Origin: Myroides profundi
GTDB taxonomy: Bacteria; Bacteroidota; Bacteroidia; Flavobacteriales; Flavobacteriaceae
Length of the DNA: 64,000 nt
Direction: 5' to 3'
Assembly (NCBI RefSeq): GCF_000833025.1
Contig: NZ_CP010817.1
Span: forward strand, 3,472,001-3,536,000
Under the pieces are notes generated by a model. The model did no database searches. It had not been told where the DNA came from and was given only the letters and a program-made list of their open reading frames with translations. Below, one piece after another: positions 19,523 to 29,369 of the stretch (positions are counted from its first letter, which is position 1; the number at the start of each line of letters is the position of its first letter). The position numbers were made by a program, and so were the translations under genes.

Positions 19523-21676
19523 CTATTTTACAATAGTCATCTCATCTACAATATGTTTAGCATCAGCGAACTTATCTATAATGAATAGTACGTAACGAAT
19601 ATCTACGTTAATTGTACGTTGTAATTTAGGATCATAAATAACGTCTCCTGCCATAGCTTCGATATTACCATCAAATGCAAGTCCGATCAACTCTCCTTTT
19701 CCATTTAATACTGGAGAACCTGAGTTACCTCCTGTGATATCATGGTTAGTCAAGAAGTTTACAGGCATGTGCCCAGCTTTATCAGCATATACACCATAAT
19801 CTTTCTTATTATATAAGTCGATTAGTTTTTGTGGTGCTTCGAACTCTTCGTCACCAACTTTATGTTTAGCAACTGTACCTTTTAAAGTAGTAAACCAGTT
19901 CTCTGCTGCATCATTTACTTTATTTCCTCTTGGTAGGTCTTTTACAGTACCGTAAGTTAAACGTAAAGTAGAGTTTGCATCTGGATAGTATTTACCTGTA
20001 GGGTTACTTTTTTGTACTCCATCTACAAATAATCTATATGCTTTTTGGAACTTATCCTCTAATGCAGTTACATTATCAGGCATAGCTCTATAGTGCTCCA
20101 TAATAGCTATAGATAACTTCAACATAGGATCACGAGAAATAGTCACTCCTTTAGGATCTGCTAAGAATGCATCGATAGCCTCTTGGTTAGCAAATACACT
20201 CTTCTCAAAAATCTCATCTACATACTTTTCAAAATCACCATTGTACTCTTTGTTGATTTCTGCTACATAAGGAGCAATTGCATATCCTGTAGATTTAGTA
20301 GCATAAAGAGCTAATTGTTTAGCTAACATTTCTCTTTCTAATGGCTCATAAGTACTACCATAGATACTCTTAATGTACTCTTTAAACTCAGGTAACATCT
20401 CAGCACGTTTCTTATCATCACCAGCAGCATACGCTTCCATACCTCCAGCTAAACGATATGGTGCAGCTACTAAATTAGAAGTACGCAACATTGTCATTAA
20501 ATAATTGTCATGACGAGACTTCTCATTAGTCGCTTTGTACCATGCGTTAATATCAGCTATTACATTTCCGTATTTAGCAGCGTTCTCTTTTTTAGAAGCC
20601 CATTTATGGAAATCTTTTTCAGCTTTTGTTTTAGTTGCTACAGTCTGATGTTGAGTCAATGCATCAATCATACCTTGACGGTTCTTCCAGTAGTTAGCTA
20701 CACCTGCATATTTAGATGCATAGTTAAGACGTACTGCATCGTTTGTAGCCATGTATTTCTTCATTACATCCATTCCTAACTTAGATCCTTCAACCCAAGC
20801 TGGATAAGCGAACTTAATGTTTTGCTCTACTCCTTGTGCAGGCATCCATCTATTTGTTCTACCAGGATATCCTAATATCATAGAGAAGTCACCTTCTTTT
20901 ATACCTGTGATAGATACTGGTAAGTGGTGTTTAGGAACCATTGGTACATTATCTGCAGAGTACTCTGCAGGATTACCATCTTTATCAGTATACACACGGA
21001 ATAAAGAGAAGTCACCTGTGTGACGTGGCCATTCCCAGTTATCAGTATCACCTCCGAACTTACCGATGCTGTTAGGAGGAGTTCCTACTAAACGAACATC
21101 ATTATAATCTTGATATACGAAATAATAGAATTCATTACCTTGAAAGAATGATTTTACAGAAACAGTATATTTACCATCACCATCATTCTCTTTTTGAATC
21201 TTAGCGATCTCTTGGTTGATTGCTTTCTCTCTTTCAACTTCAGACATCTTATCATTAACAACGCTTAAGATACGCTTTGTTACATTGTCCATTCTTACAA
21301 AGAAACGAACAGAAAGACCTTTAGCAGCTCTCTCACTAGCTTTATCTTTTGCCCAGAATCCATTCGTTAAAATATCATCTTCTGGTGTAGATAATTTAGC
21401 TATTTTATCATATCCACAGTGGTGATTAGTTAGTACCAACCCTTGATTAGATACAATCTCTGCTGTACATCCACCATCAAATTGTATAATAGCATCTTTC
21501 AACGAATGATTATTGATACTATATATTTCTTCAGATGTCAACTGTAGTCCCATCTTTTCCATATCGCGCTGGTTTAAACGCTCTATGAACATTAAGAACC
21601 ACATTCCTTCATCAGCCTTTACCGTCGTAGGTATCGCTAATATGAATGCGGTTAAAAATAAAACGATTTTTTTCAT
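19523..21676 (-). CDS. S46-family dipeptidyl-peptidase, DPP7-like
   Basis: S46 enzymes are periplasmic serine exopeptidases that release dipeptides for amino-acid catabolism. The 717 residues have a signal peptide (MKKIVLFLTAFILAIPTTVKA). The mature start GMWFLM is followed by His85 in LTNHHCGYD, the Asp region TDNWEWPRHTGDF and Ser652 in TGGNSGSP. Residue 670, 18 after the Ser, is Gly (AFDGN). In DPP11 the equivalent residue is Arg673, which selects acidic P1. Gly points to DPP7-type preference for hydrophobic P1. No type IX secretion tail. Monocistronic. Confidence 0.92.
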   Translation of the reverse strand: MKKIVLFLTAFILAIPTTVKADEGMWFLMFIERLNQRDMEKMGLQLTSEEIYSINNHSLKDAIIQFDGGCTAEIVSNQGLVLTNHHCGYDKIAKLSTPEDDILTNGFWAKDKASERAAKGLSVRFFVRMDNVTKRILSVVNDKMSEVEREKAINQEIAKIQKENDGDGKYTVSVKSFFQGNEFYYFVYQDYNDVRLVGTPPNSIGKFGGDTDNWEWPRHTGDFSLFRVYTDKDGNPAEYSADNVPMVPKHHLPVSITGIKEGDFSMILGYPGRTNRWMPAQGVEQNIKFAYPAWVEGSKLGMDVMKKYMATNDAVRLNYASKYAGVANYWKNRQGMIDALTQHQTVATKTKAEKDFHKWASKKENAAKYGNVIADINAWYKATNEKSRHDNYLMTMLRTSNLVAAPYRLAGGMEAYAAGDDKKRAEMLPEFKEYIKSIYGSTYEPLEREMLAKQLALYATKSTGYAIAPYVAEINKEYNGDFEKYVDEIFEKSVFANQEAIDAFLADPKGVTISRDPMLKLSIAIMEHYRAMPDNVTALEDKFQKAYRLFVDGVQKSNPTGKYYPDANSTLRLTYGTVKDLPRGNKVNDAAENWFTTLKGTVAKHKVGDEEFEAPQKLIDLYNKKDYGVYADKAGHMPVNFLTNHDITGGNSGSPVLNGKGELIGLAFDGNIEAMAGDVIYDPKLQRTINVDIRYVLFIIDKFADAKHIVDEMTIVK

Positions 21677-21741
21677 ATTAATTAGTATGTTAGAAATGCG
21701 AAGATAAATTTAATTCTATAAATCCTCCTCAATTGTTGTAA

Positions 21742-22143
21742 TTATTCTTTGTCTGATGATTGTTTATCAGCTGTTAGCTTTTCCTCTTTACAAGCGTCTA
21801 AAGGAATATTATTATGGTTATCATATCGATTCTGTAACTCATCTACTACAGACTTATCCCATAGTTTTATCCCTGTAATATAAGCAGTTCTTGCAATTAA
21901 GAATGCTGCAACCGGTGAAGTGATAAACAAGAAAAATATAATAGCTAACACTTTAGTCGTTGTTGAAAACTCTGCAAAATGTATAGCTGCCGCTGTAAGA
22001 ATACAACCAATGCCTAAAGTCGCTGCCTTAATCGTAATAGACAGTCTTGTATAGAAATCAGGCATACGTACAATTCCTATAGAAGCTATTAACACAAATA
22101 CTGCTCCTACAGTACTTAATATCATTATCACAATATCAATCAT
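21742..22143 (-). CDS. mrpG: Mrp cation/proton antiporter subunit G
   Basis: MnhG/MrpG is a small membrane subunit of the Mrp Na+(Li+,K+)/H+ antiporter. The 133 residues hold three hydrophobic segments (about 1-25, 38-60, 67-88) with the family motif IGIVRMPDFYTRLSITIKAATLG. A hydrophilic C-terminal tail of about 40 charged residues follows. Its start overlaps the end of mrpF by 8 bases. Last gene of the seven-gene operon. Confidence 0.93.
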   Translation of the reverse strand: MIDIVIMILSTVGAVFVLIASIGIVRMPDFYTRLSITIKAATLGIGCILTAAAIHFAEFSTTTKVLAIIFFLFITSPVAAFLIARTAYITGIKLWDKSVVDELQNRYDNHNNIPLDACKEEKLTADKQSSDKE

Positions 22144-22411
22144 CTCTATTCCTTTTTAATAAATAATAGGCAAAAGCCACTGTACTCAAGAATGCTATTA
22201 ACGCTAATATCATTGCCACATCTAAGAATATTGGATCATTAGCAATCAAGCTAAACACTCCAATAACCCCTACTCCTACTGTAATCAGTAAGTCTAGAGC
22301 AACTACTCTATCTGATACACTTGGCCCTTTCAGAAATCTTATAAATATGAAGATTAAAGACAAGCTGATGATAGGCATAATTACATATATTAAATAATCT
22401 TCTACTGTCAT
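22136..22411 (-). CDS. mrpF: Mrp cation/proton antiporter subunit F
   Basis: The 91-residue membrane subunit has three TM helices and the family segment GPSVSDRVVALDLLITVGVGVIG (about 29-51). It overlaps mrpE by 4 bases (ATGA type) and mrpG by 8, so translation is coupled. Confidence 0.94.
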   Translation of the reverse strand: MTVEDYLIYVIMPIISLSLIFIFIRFLKGPSVSDRVVALDLLITVGVGVIGVFSLIANDPIFLDVAMILALIAFLSTVAFAYYLLKRNRDD

Positions 22412-22890
22412 CGCAATATCTCTAATAGTTTAGTTTCTGTTCTCTCTTTCATATTCTTAATAAACTTGTGTTTATCTCTTAAATACATAGTATGTATATA
22501 AACATAACTTTTATCTTCTGCAATATCAATCACCATAGTACCTGGAGTTAAGGCAATGATATTGGTCAACATCGTAATCTCAAAATCTGTCTTAGCATCT
22601 AGATTGTACTTAATGATACCAGGTGTTGTATGATAATTAGGTGTCATTACATCTATCGCTACACGTAAGTTAGCCTCCATCATATCATAAAGAAAATAGA
22701 GGATAAAGATCATAATCTTCGGTACACGATAGAAATATTCCTTATCTGCTTGCTTAGATCGTCTCGTTAGCATCCATAAAATAAAGAATCCTGCTGCACC
22801 TCCAAAGATGAAGTTAGAATAATTTAACTGTCCTGTTAAAGCAACCCAGACAAATGTCAATAATAAATTAAGTAAAAAGTACTTCAACAT
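22408..22890 (-). CDS. mrpE: Mrp cation/proton antiporter subunit E
   Basis: The 160 residues have an N-terminal membrane part (two to three helices) and the family signature LTNIIALTPGTMVIDI, followed by a soluble domain with YVYIHTMYLRD. MrpE is needed for stability of the antiporter complex. It lies 7 bases after mrpD and overlaps mrpF by 4 bases. Confidence 0.94.
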   Translation of the reverse strand: MLKYFLLNLLLTFVWVALTGQLNYSNFIFGGAAGFFILWMLTRRSKQADKEYFYRVPKIMIFILYFLYDMMEANLRVAIDVMTPNYHTTPGIIKYNLDAKTDFEITMLTNIIALTPGTMVIDIAEDKSYVYIHTMYLRDKHKFIKNMKERTETKLLEILR

Positions 22891-22897
22891 AATCTGC

Positions 22898-24409
22898 TTA
22901 TTTTAAATGATGCATTACTGATTCTATATAGATTGATGGGTTCATTAATTCGTATGCTACACGTTCTGCTACTTTAAATACAAAAGAAGCATTAAACCCG
23001 ATCAACAAGGATACTACAGCTAATCCAATAACTGGTAATACTAAGGCTATTTTACCTCTAGTATGGAACGGTGCGAAATAATCTACCTCTTCCGCATTCG
23101 GTTTTGGCAAATCTTTCCAAAACACTTCTGACCAAATACGAGCTACAATAAATAAAGTAATAAAGCTCGCAAATATCAAGGTTCCTAATAACACATAACT
23201 CTCCTGCTTAAAGGCCTCCTGAAACAAAAGAATCTTTGGCCAGAACCCAGACAATGGTGGAATACCTGCTAGAGAGAATAAGATAATCGCAAAGACGATA
23301 GACAGCTTAGGGTAGTCCTTATAGAACCCTCCTAATCGATAAATATCTTGCGTTACACGTATCTTTTGTATCAGACCACTCATCATAAAGAAGTTACTCT
23401 TCACAATGACATCATGGATTAGATAAAACACTACTCCTACAAAAGCTAGCTCTGTATATATACCAATACCCGCTATCAAATACCCTATATGACAAACAAT
23501 AAAGTAAGATAATATTCTTCTAATATTTCGCTTATTGATTACTCCTAGTGCTCCACTTATCATCGTAAGAATAGCAATAACTATAAATACTTGTAATACA
23601 AAGTCATCAGGTTCGAATACTACTGTGAATACTCTTATCATAGAATACACTCCCATCTTAGTCAACAATCCTCCAAACACAGCACCAATAGCTGATGGTG
23701 GCGTATGGTAAGATGATGGCAACCAAAAGTACATTGGGAACACCGCTGACTTAATACCAAAACCAACAAAGAATAACAATGCGGTCACTGTTACTAATCC
23801 TCTATTTTCCACTGCTGCTACATGCTCAGGCAAGTCTGCAATATTCAAGCTACCTGTTATCCCATATAGAATCCCGATAGCGGTTAAGAAGATTACTGAA
23901 GCTAGCATATTCATAGTTACATACTTCACAGCACCTTCCATCTGTCTCTTTTTTCCTCCTAATGTCAATAAAACAAAAGAAGAAATAATCACTACTTCAA
24001 ACCACACATAAAGATTAAATATATCTCCTGTCAAAAAGGCTCCCATCAACCCCATAATTAGGAAGTGATAGATAAAGAAGTGCCCATATCGTATACGACT
24101 AATATTAGTCGCAGCTGTTGAGTATATACCTACAGCTAATGACACAATAGCTGTAAGCATCACCATCGTAGCGCTCAAGGTATCACCTACGAAAGTAATT
24201 CCAAATGGGGCTTCCCAGCCTCCCATTTGTAAAGTCATATTTCCATTCTCCCATATTAAGGTAAACAATCGCAAACTCACACAGAAGCCGATAATGTTAC
24301 CTATCACACTCACCGTCTTTTGTGCCTGTACATTCTTCCAGAAGAACAACAGGACTATAGCCGTCAGCATGTGCGCAAATATAGGTGCTAATATAAAGTT
24401 CGAAATCAT
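22898..24409 (-). CDS. mrpD: Mrp cation/proton antiporter subunit D
   Basis: MrpD is a 503-residue membrane protein homologous to complex I NuoM/NuoN, with about 14 TM helices. Typical segments are GDIFNLYVWFEVVIISSFVLL (about 124-144, with the key Glu), GIKSAVFPMYFWLPSSYHTP (with the TM Lys) and HIGYLIAGIG. It forms the proton-pumping core with MrpA. It overlaps mrpC by 4 bases. Confidence 0.96.
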   Translation of the reverse strand: MISNFILAPIFAHMLTAIVLLFFWKNVQAQKTVSVIGNIIGFCVSLRLFTLIWENGNMTLQMGGWEAPFGITFVGDTLSATMVMLTAIVSLAVGIYSTAATNISRIRYGHFFIYHFLIMGLMGAFLTGDIFNLYVWFEVVIISSFVLLTLGGKKRQMEGAVKYVTMNMLASVIFLTAIGILYGITGSLNIADLPEHVAAVENRGLVTVTALLFFVGFGIKSAVFPMYFWLPSSYHTPPSAIGAVFGGLLTKMGVYSMIRVFTVVFEPDDFVLQVFIVIAILTMISGALGVINKRNIRRILSYFIVCHIGYLIAGIGIYTELAFVGVVFYLIHDVIVKSNFFMMSGLIQKIRVTQDIYRLGGFYKDYPKLSIVFAIILFSLAGIPPLSGFWPKILLFQEAFKQESYVLLGTLIFASFITLFIVARIWSEVFWKDLPKPNAEEVDYFAPFHTRGKIALVLPVIGLAVVSLLIGFNASFVFKVAERVAYELMNPSIYIESVMHHLK

Positions 24410-24759
24410 ATATCTAAATCTTGGATATTAAGTGAATCTAAATCATCTGTTCCAGTTGTCTCATGCACTTTTTTCAATAGAATAATAGCAAAAGCTGTCA
24501 ACCCAAAACTGATAACTATGGCTGTCAAGATTAATGCTTGAGGTACAGGATCTGCGTACACATCTGTAAAATGCTTACTCTCTCCATTAATGATAGGCGC
24601 TTTACCTTTGGTTAATTCCCCCATCAAGAAGATTAATATATTGGCTCCATTACCTAGCATCATAAATCCTAAAAGTAACTTAACCATACTTCTACGCAAG
24701 ATCAAGTATATCCCTGCAGAATATAAGATTCCAACTAATAATACTAATAGTAATTCCAT
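24406..24759 (-). CDS. mrpC: Mrp cation/proton antiporter subunit C
   Basis: The 117-residue NuoK-like subunit has three TM helices, with GFMMLGNGANILIFLMG and PVPQALILTAIVISFGLTAF conserved. It lies 11 bases after mrpB and overlaps mrpD by 4 bases. Confidence 0.95.
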   Translation of the reverse strand: MELLLVLLVGILYSAGIYLILRRSMVKLLLGFMMLGNGANILIFLMGELTKGKAPIINGESKHFTDVYADPVPQALILTAIVISFGLTAFAIILLKKVHETTGTDDLDSLNIQDLDI

Positions 24760-24770
24760 ACTTATCTCTT

Positions 24771-25214
24771 TTATTCACTTTCTGAAATAGTTAATAATAT
24801 AGTCAGCACTACACCAACCACTACTAAATAAACCCCGATATCAAAAAACAAGGCAGTTCCCACAGAGCCTATAACAGCTACATTATCTGCAAACCACACT
24901 CCTGTCATAAATGGTTTTCCCAAAATTACAGGCAAAAAACCACTTATAAAAGAAAGTGTCAAGCCTATCGGGATTAACATTCTCGGTGGAATCTGAAACA
25001 GTCTTAACGTTCTTCTAGTCGTATAAGCAAAAGCATGTAATACAAATGCTATAGACGCTATCAACCCTCCTACAAAACCTCCCCCAGATAAATAATGTCC
25101 TCTCAGTAATACAAAAAGAGAGAATAATAATAACAGAGGTAATAAATAGTTAGTCGCTGTCCTCAATATCGTTGAGTCCAGCTTCTTTATATCGTACTTA
25201 TTTTTGTTCTTCAT
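24771..25214 (-). CDS. mrpB: Mrp cation/proton antiporter subunit B
   Basis: The 147-residue membrane subunit (MnhB domain, four TM helices) shows LLRGHYLSGGGFVGGLIAS and VWFADNVAVIGSVGTALFFDIGVYLVV. Its start overlaps the end of mrpA by 17 bases. The polar N-terminus MKNKNKYDIKKLDSTILR precedes the first TM helix. Confidence 0.95.
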   Translation of the reverse strand: MKNKNKYDIKKLDSTILRTATNYLLPLLLLFSLFVLLRGHYLSGGGFVGGLIASIAFVLHAFAYTTRRTLRLFQIPPRMLIPIGLTLSFISGFLPVILGKPFMTGVWFADNVAVIGSVGTALFFDIGVYLVVVGVVLTILLTISESE

Positions 25215-27510
25215 CTTCTCTATATTTTAACATACTGAATACTCCTAATGCCGCGATAGATAATACTATCGTCTCTATCATAGTATCAAATCCTCTAAAG
25301 TCTACTAAGATAACGTTCACCACATTCTTACCTTTAGCAAGTACATATACATTCTCTGCATAATATCTACTGATATCTTTATCTGCTGGAGATACTAAAG
25401 CTTGTAAAGTGATAATAGAAATCAGAATACCAAATGCAATAGAAATAACGGCATCTCTAAACTGTATCTTTCTATTACCTAATTTTAAGAATGGAGGTAA
25501 CTTAAACAGTACCAAAATAAATAGTACAGTAGTCAAAGTATCAATAGCGAACTGCGTCATTCCTAAATCAGGCGCTCCGTAGAATACGAATATTAAACAG
25601 ATACAATATCCCACTACTCCAGTAGCAGCTATTGCAGTCAATCTAGAGGATGTATTAATTGCAAAGACAATTGCTACAACAGCAATTAAGAATACGACTA
25701 ACTCATAAGCTCTGAACTCAGACAGTCCAGTCGTGTTCACACGTAGTGGTACATCTGCAAATAACTTATATCCTACTAATCCCACAAAGAAAACAATGAT
25801 TACAGCTAGGTAAGATCTTAGATATCCGTTATGGAAGATCCAAGTATAACGGTATGCTAGTACTCTGAAAAACTCTACGATGATAGAGAATATATTCTTA
25901 GGTGATACCTTCTCGAAGTTCTCTACTACACATAACGGATTCTTCCATCTCTTAAAGATGATATACACTATCGTACCTAGCACTATCGTACATCCACTTA
26001 ATAATAAGCTAGTATTTACACCATGCCATATCGCTAGAGGCATCTCTACGACAGAACCGTACATAGCACTAAAAGTCGCTAAGATGATTTCGTGATACGC
26101 TATCGCTGGTAATACTCCTAATAGTAAGGTAAAGAATCCTAATACTACAGGAGGAGCTATAAGTGCCCAATCAGGTTGATGAGAGATACAGACGTTCTTA
26201 GTCGCTTTGCCAAAGAAAGGCTTTATACCAATTAAGAAACCTGAGCCCGTCAAAAACACATTTGTGAAGAATAAGGCACCTACTAATATCATCGCTAAAG
26301 TCTCATCCATATAATGAAGTCCACTCTCATAGATCAACTCTTTCCCAATAAACCCAAAAGTCAGAGGAATACCTGCACATGATAATGCAGCAACAACGGC
26401 TGCAACACTTAACAGAGGGAAATACTTACGCAGTCCTCCCAACTCATTAATATCACGAGTATGTAAAGCATGATCTATAATACCTGTGATCAAGAAAAAA
26501 GCTGCTTTATACAATGCGTGTGCTAATACGAATACCGCCATAGCATATAGCGCTATCTGAGTACCTATCCCTAACAAGAACATTAATAGTCCCAAGGCAG
26601 ATATAGTAGAGTAAGCTAATATTCCTTTCATATCTTTTCTAAAGACACTGTGAAAAGCGCCGAATAGCATCGTCACGCCACCTACTACTAGTAAGATTGT
26701 GTTCCACTCCATCTTACCTCCTAGTATAGGAGTGAATCTAGCCACTAGATACACACCCGCCTTCACCATCGTAGCAGAGTGTAGATAAGCTGATACTGGT
26801 GTAGGAGCCTTCATCGCTCCTGGCAACCAAAAGTGAAAAGGGAATTGTGCAGACTTAGTAAAAGCTGCTATGAATAAGAAAATGATAATTAATAAATAGA
26901 AAGGACTCTCTCGTAACACATCACTCTGTCCTAATAATTCGTGGATAGAATATGTTCCGGATATAGTTCCTACGATTACACCAAAGGACAGTAAGAAGAA
27001 CCCTCCTAATCCTGTAATGGCTAAAGCCCATAATGCACTCGTTCTAGATTCTTCTTCTTCATTATTAAAACCAATCAAGAAGAATGAGCTTATACTCGTA
27101 AGCTCCCAAAAAATAAACAAGGTAATTAAATTGTCAGAAGTGACTACTCCTAACATTGCTCCCATAAAAACAGTGAGGTAGCAAATAAAACGGTGTAACA
27201 GAGGATGCCCTCTTAAATAAGAAGAAGCATATAAATATACCAATGTTCCAATTCCAGAAATCAATAATCCAAACAAAAGTGATAGACCGTCTATTTTAAA
27301 GTCTAAATTGATTCCTAATGAAGGAATCCATTCAGTGCTAAATAGGACACTATTAAATCCGTCTTTTACAGAACGTAAAAAAGATAATAGATATAAAAAA
27401 ATTGAAAATGGAAGTAGGGATATTAATGCTACAAATTTAGTTTGTACAAACTTCTTTAGAAATAATACTCCAAAAGCAAGTACAAAAGTGAGAAAAATTA
27501 ATGTTAGCAT
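25198..27510 (-). CDS. mrpA: Mrp cation/proton antiporter subunit A (with MrpB-like C-terminus)
   Basis: The 770 residues match full-length MrpA: a NuoL-like N-terminal body plus a C-terminal MrpA/MbhE-type domain. Key segments are DNLITLFIFWELTSISSFFLIG (with the TM Glu), AAFTKSAQFPFHFWLPGAM (Lys) and PVSAYLHSATMVKAGVYL. The C-terminal APDLGMTQFAIDTLTTVLFI and DFRGFDTMIETIVL also match. It is the first gene of the operon A-B-C-D-E-F-G, transcribed leftward. The upstream spacer is AT-rich without a clear consensus promoter. Confidence 0.96.
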   Translation of the reverse strand: MLTLIFLTFVLAFGVLFLKKFVQTKFVALISLLPFSIFLYLLSFLRSVKDGFNSVLFSTEWIPSLGINLDFKIDGLSLLFGLLISGIGTLVYLYASSYLRGHPLLHRFICYLTVFMGAMLGVVTSDNLITLFIFWELTSISSFFLIGFNNEEEESRTSALWALAITGLGGFFLLSFGVIVGTISGTYSIHELLGQSDVLRESPFYLLIIIFLFIAAFTKSAQFPFHFWLPGAMKAPTPVSAYLHSATMVKAGVYLVARFTPILGGKMEWNTILLVVGGVTMLFGAFHSVFRKDMKGILAYSTISALGLLMFLLGIGTQIALYAMAVFVLAHALYKAAFFLITGIIDHALHTRDINELGGLRKYFPLLSVAAVVAALSCAGIPLTFGFIGKELIYESGLHYMDETLAMILVGALFFTNVFLTGSGFLIGIKPFFGKATKNVCISHQPDWALIAPPVVLGFFTLLLGVLPAIAYHEIILATFSAMYGSVVEMPLAIWHGVNTSLLLSGCTIVLGTIVYIIFKRWKNPLCVVENFEKVSPKNIFSIIVEFFRVLAYRYTWIFHNGYLRSYLAVIIVFFVGLVGYKLFADVPLRVNTTGLSEFRAYELVVFLIAVVAIVFAINTSSRLTAIAATGVVGYCICLIFVFYGAPDLGMTQFAIDTLTTVLFILVLFKLPPFLKLGNRKIQFRDAVISIAFGILISIITLQALVSPADKDISRYYAENVYVLAKGKNVVNVILVDFRGFDTMIETIVLSIAALGVFSMLKYREDEEQK

Positions 27511-27641
27511 ATTTTGTTTATTTCTCTAAATATATATTTTCAGTTTGATGTAAATATATACAAAAAAAATAAATTTTAACTTATAACTTGCCGTATAACA
27601 ACAAATAACATCCACATTTTTCTCACCTTCACCCTGCCAAT

Positions 27642-27663
27642 AGGGAATTAAAGGCAATTCCCT
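27642..27663 (-). terminator. weak hairpin after obgE
   Basis: AGGGAATT (27642-27649) and AATTCCCT (27656-27663) pair across 6 bases, 11 bases past the obgE stop. There is no strong T run on the minus side, so termination may be partial. Confidence 0.4.
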
Positions 27664-27673
27664 TAATTTAATC

Positions 27674-28675
27674 TTATTTATTCAACATTTCCCATAATTT
27701 ATCCTTTAACTCCATTAGCCCTTGTTGAGCCACAGAAGAGATAAACATATATGGTACTCCATCTAATTCAGCATCTAGCTGTTCTTTTAATTCTGATTTA
27801 AGCTCATCATCTAGCATATCACACTTAGTAACTACTAAAAGACGATCTTTATCCAGCATTTCTGGATTATATCTTCTTAGCTCATCTATTAAGATGTCAT
27901 ACTCTTTTTTAATATCATCAGCATCCGCAGGCACCATGAATAATAAAGTAGAGTTTCTCTCGATATGTCTTAAGAAGTAATGACCTAAACCTTTACCTTC
28001 TGCAGCTCCTTCGATAATACCAGGAATATCTGCAATCACAAAAGATTTAAAATCTCTATACGACACGATACCTAAATTAGGCTTCAGTGTTGTAAACGGA
28101 TAATCCGCTATCTTTGGTTTAGCTGAAGTAAGTACAGATAGTAATGTAGATTTACCTGCATTAGGGAATCCTACTAATCCGACATCAGCTAATACTTTTA
28201 ATTCTAATATAACATCTAGCTCTTCACTAGGCATTCCAGGTTGTGCATATCTAGGAGTCTGGTTAGTAGATGATCTAAAATGCCAGTTACCTAATCCTCC
28301 TTTACCTCCTTCAGCTACAATTCTCTTTTCGCCGTGTTCAGTAATTTCGAATAATACTTCACCTGTCTCTTTGTCCTTCACTACAGTTCCTAATGGCACC
28401 TCGATAATTCTATCGTCACCATCTGACCCTGTACTTCTAGAACTTCCTCCATCACCACCGTGACCTGCTTTAATATGACGTGCAAATTTAAGGTGAAATA
28501 AAGTCCATAAGCCTTCGTTTCCGACTATGTATACGTGACCTCCGCGACCTCCGTCACCACCATCAGGCCCACCTTTTTCAATAAATTTTTCTCTGTGTAA
28601 GTGTGTAGATCCTCTACCTCCCTTACCAGAAGCTACATATATCTTTACGTAATCGACAAAATTCCCTTCAGTCAT
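27674..28675 (-). CDS. obgE: Obg/CgtA family ribosome-assembly GTPase
   Basis: ObgE is an essential GTPase in 50S maturation and stress signalling. The 333 residues have the glycine-rich Obg domain ([15 protein letters not shown] near 33-47, [16 protein letters not shown]). The GTPase domain has G1 GFPNAGKST, switch [12 protein letters not shown]3 DIPGIIEGA and G4 TKCD. It ends soon after the G domain with no long C-terminal extension, as is usual for Bacteroidota. It starts at 28675 downstream of a TACATTTG promoter element. Confidence 0.96.
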   Translation of the reverse strand: MTEGNFVDYVKIYVASGKGGRGSTHLHREKFIEKGGPDGGDGGRGGHVYIVGNEGLWTLFHLKFARHIKAGHGGDGGSSRSTGSDGDDRIIEVPLGTVVKDKETGEVLFEITEHGEKRIVAEGGKGGLGNWHFRSSTNQTPRYAQPGMPSEELDVILELKVLADVGLVGFPNAGKSTLLSVLTSAKPKIADYPFTTLKPNLGIVSYRDFKSFVIADIPGIIEGAAEGKGLGHYFLRHIERNSTLLFMVPADADDIKKEYDILIDELRRYNPEMLDKDRLLVVTKCDMLDDELKSELKEQLDAELDGVPYMFISSVAQQGLMELKDKLWEMLNK

Positions 28676-28726
28676 TTCCTTTAATTTTTTTCGTCCTTAT
28701 TGCACCATACAATAGGAATTGGGCGG

Positions 28727-28734
28727 CAAATGTA
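28727..28734 (-). promoter_or_regulatory. -7 promoter element of obgE
   Basis: TACATTTG on the minus strand, about 51 bases before the obgE ATG, inside the 88-base spacer to adk. No good TTG box upstream, so obgE may also be read from the adk side. Confidence 0.5.
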
Positions 28735-28763
28735 ATATTTTTTAGCGAATGTTATAAAGTACC

Positions 28764-29339
28764 TTATATTAAAGTATCTATAACTTTGCTTAAACGTCCT
28801 GTAATTTCTTCGATAGAACCAATTCCATCTACAGCGTAGAATTTATTTTTTGCTTCGTAGAACGCGATAAGAGGAGCTGTCTTCTCATTATACTCTGTAT
28901 AACGTGTACGGATCTTAGCCTCATCTTGGTCATCAGCTCTACCACTAGTCTTACCTCTCTCTAGGATACGTGCTACTAATACATCATCATCAGCCTCTAA
29001 ACCTACAGTTCCTGCAAAAGTGATTCCTTTCTCATTCAATAGTTTTTCTAGTGCTTCAGCTTGAGCGATTGTACGAGGAAAACCATCGAATAAGAATCCT
29101 GATTTATCCATATTCTTGCTCACCTCTTCTGCCAACATATTAATTGTAACACTGTCTGGAACTAGTTCTCCTTGATCCATATATACTTTAGCTTGTTTAC
29201 CTAGCTCAGTATCGTTTTTTAAGTTAAAACGGAATACATCTCCTGTAGAGATATGTGTTAAATTATACTTTTCTTTTAAAAACTCAGCCTGTGTACCTTT
29301 CCCAGCACCTGGTTTTCCAAATAAAACTATTGCAATCAT
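28764..29339 (-). CDS. adk: adenylate kinase
   Basis: Adk interconverts ATP+AMP and 2 ADP. The 191 residues show the P-loop FGKPGAGKGTQAEFL, the AMP-site FLFDGFPRT and the LID-side RADDQDEAKIRTRYTEY. The LID is the short type without zinc cysteines. It is 30 bases downstream of hpt's end, so hpt-adk(-obgE) probably form a unit. Confidence 0.96.
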   Translation of the reverse strand: MIAIVLFGKPGAGKGTQAEFLKEKYNLTHISTGDVFRFNLKNDTELGKQAKVYMDQGELVPDSVTINMLAEEVSKNMDKSGFLFDGFPRTIAQAEALEKLLNEKGITFAGTVGLEADDDVLVARILERGKTSGRADDQDEAKIRTRYTEYNEKTAPLIAFYEAKNKFYAVDGIGSIEEITGRLSKVIDTLI

Positions 29340-29369
29340 TATTTATTGTTTATTCTGTTAGTCTAATCT

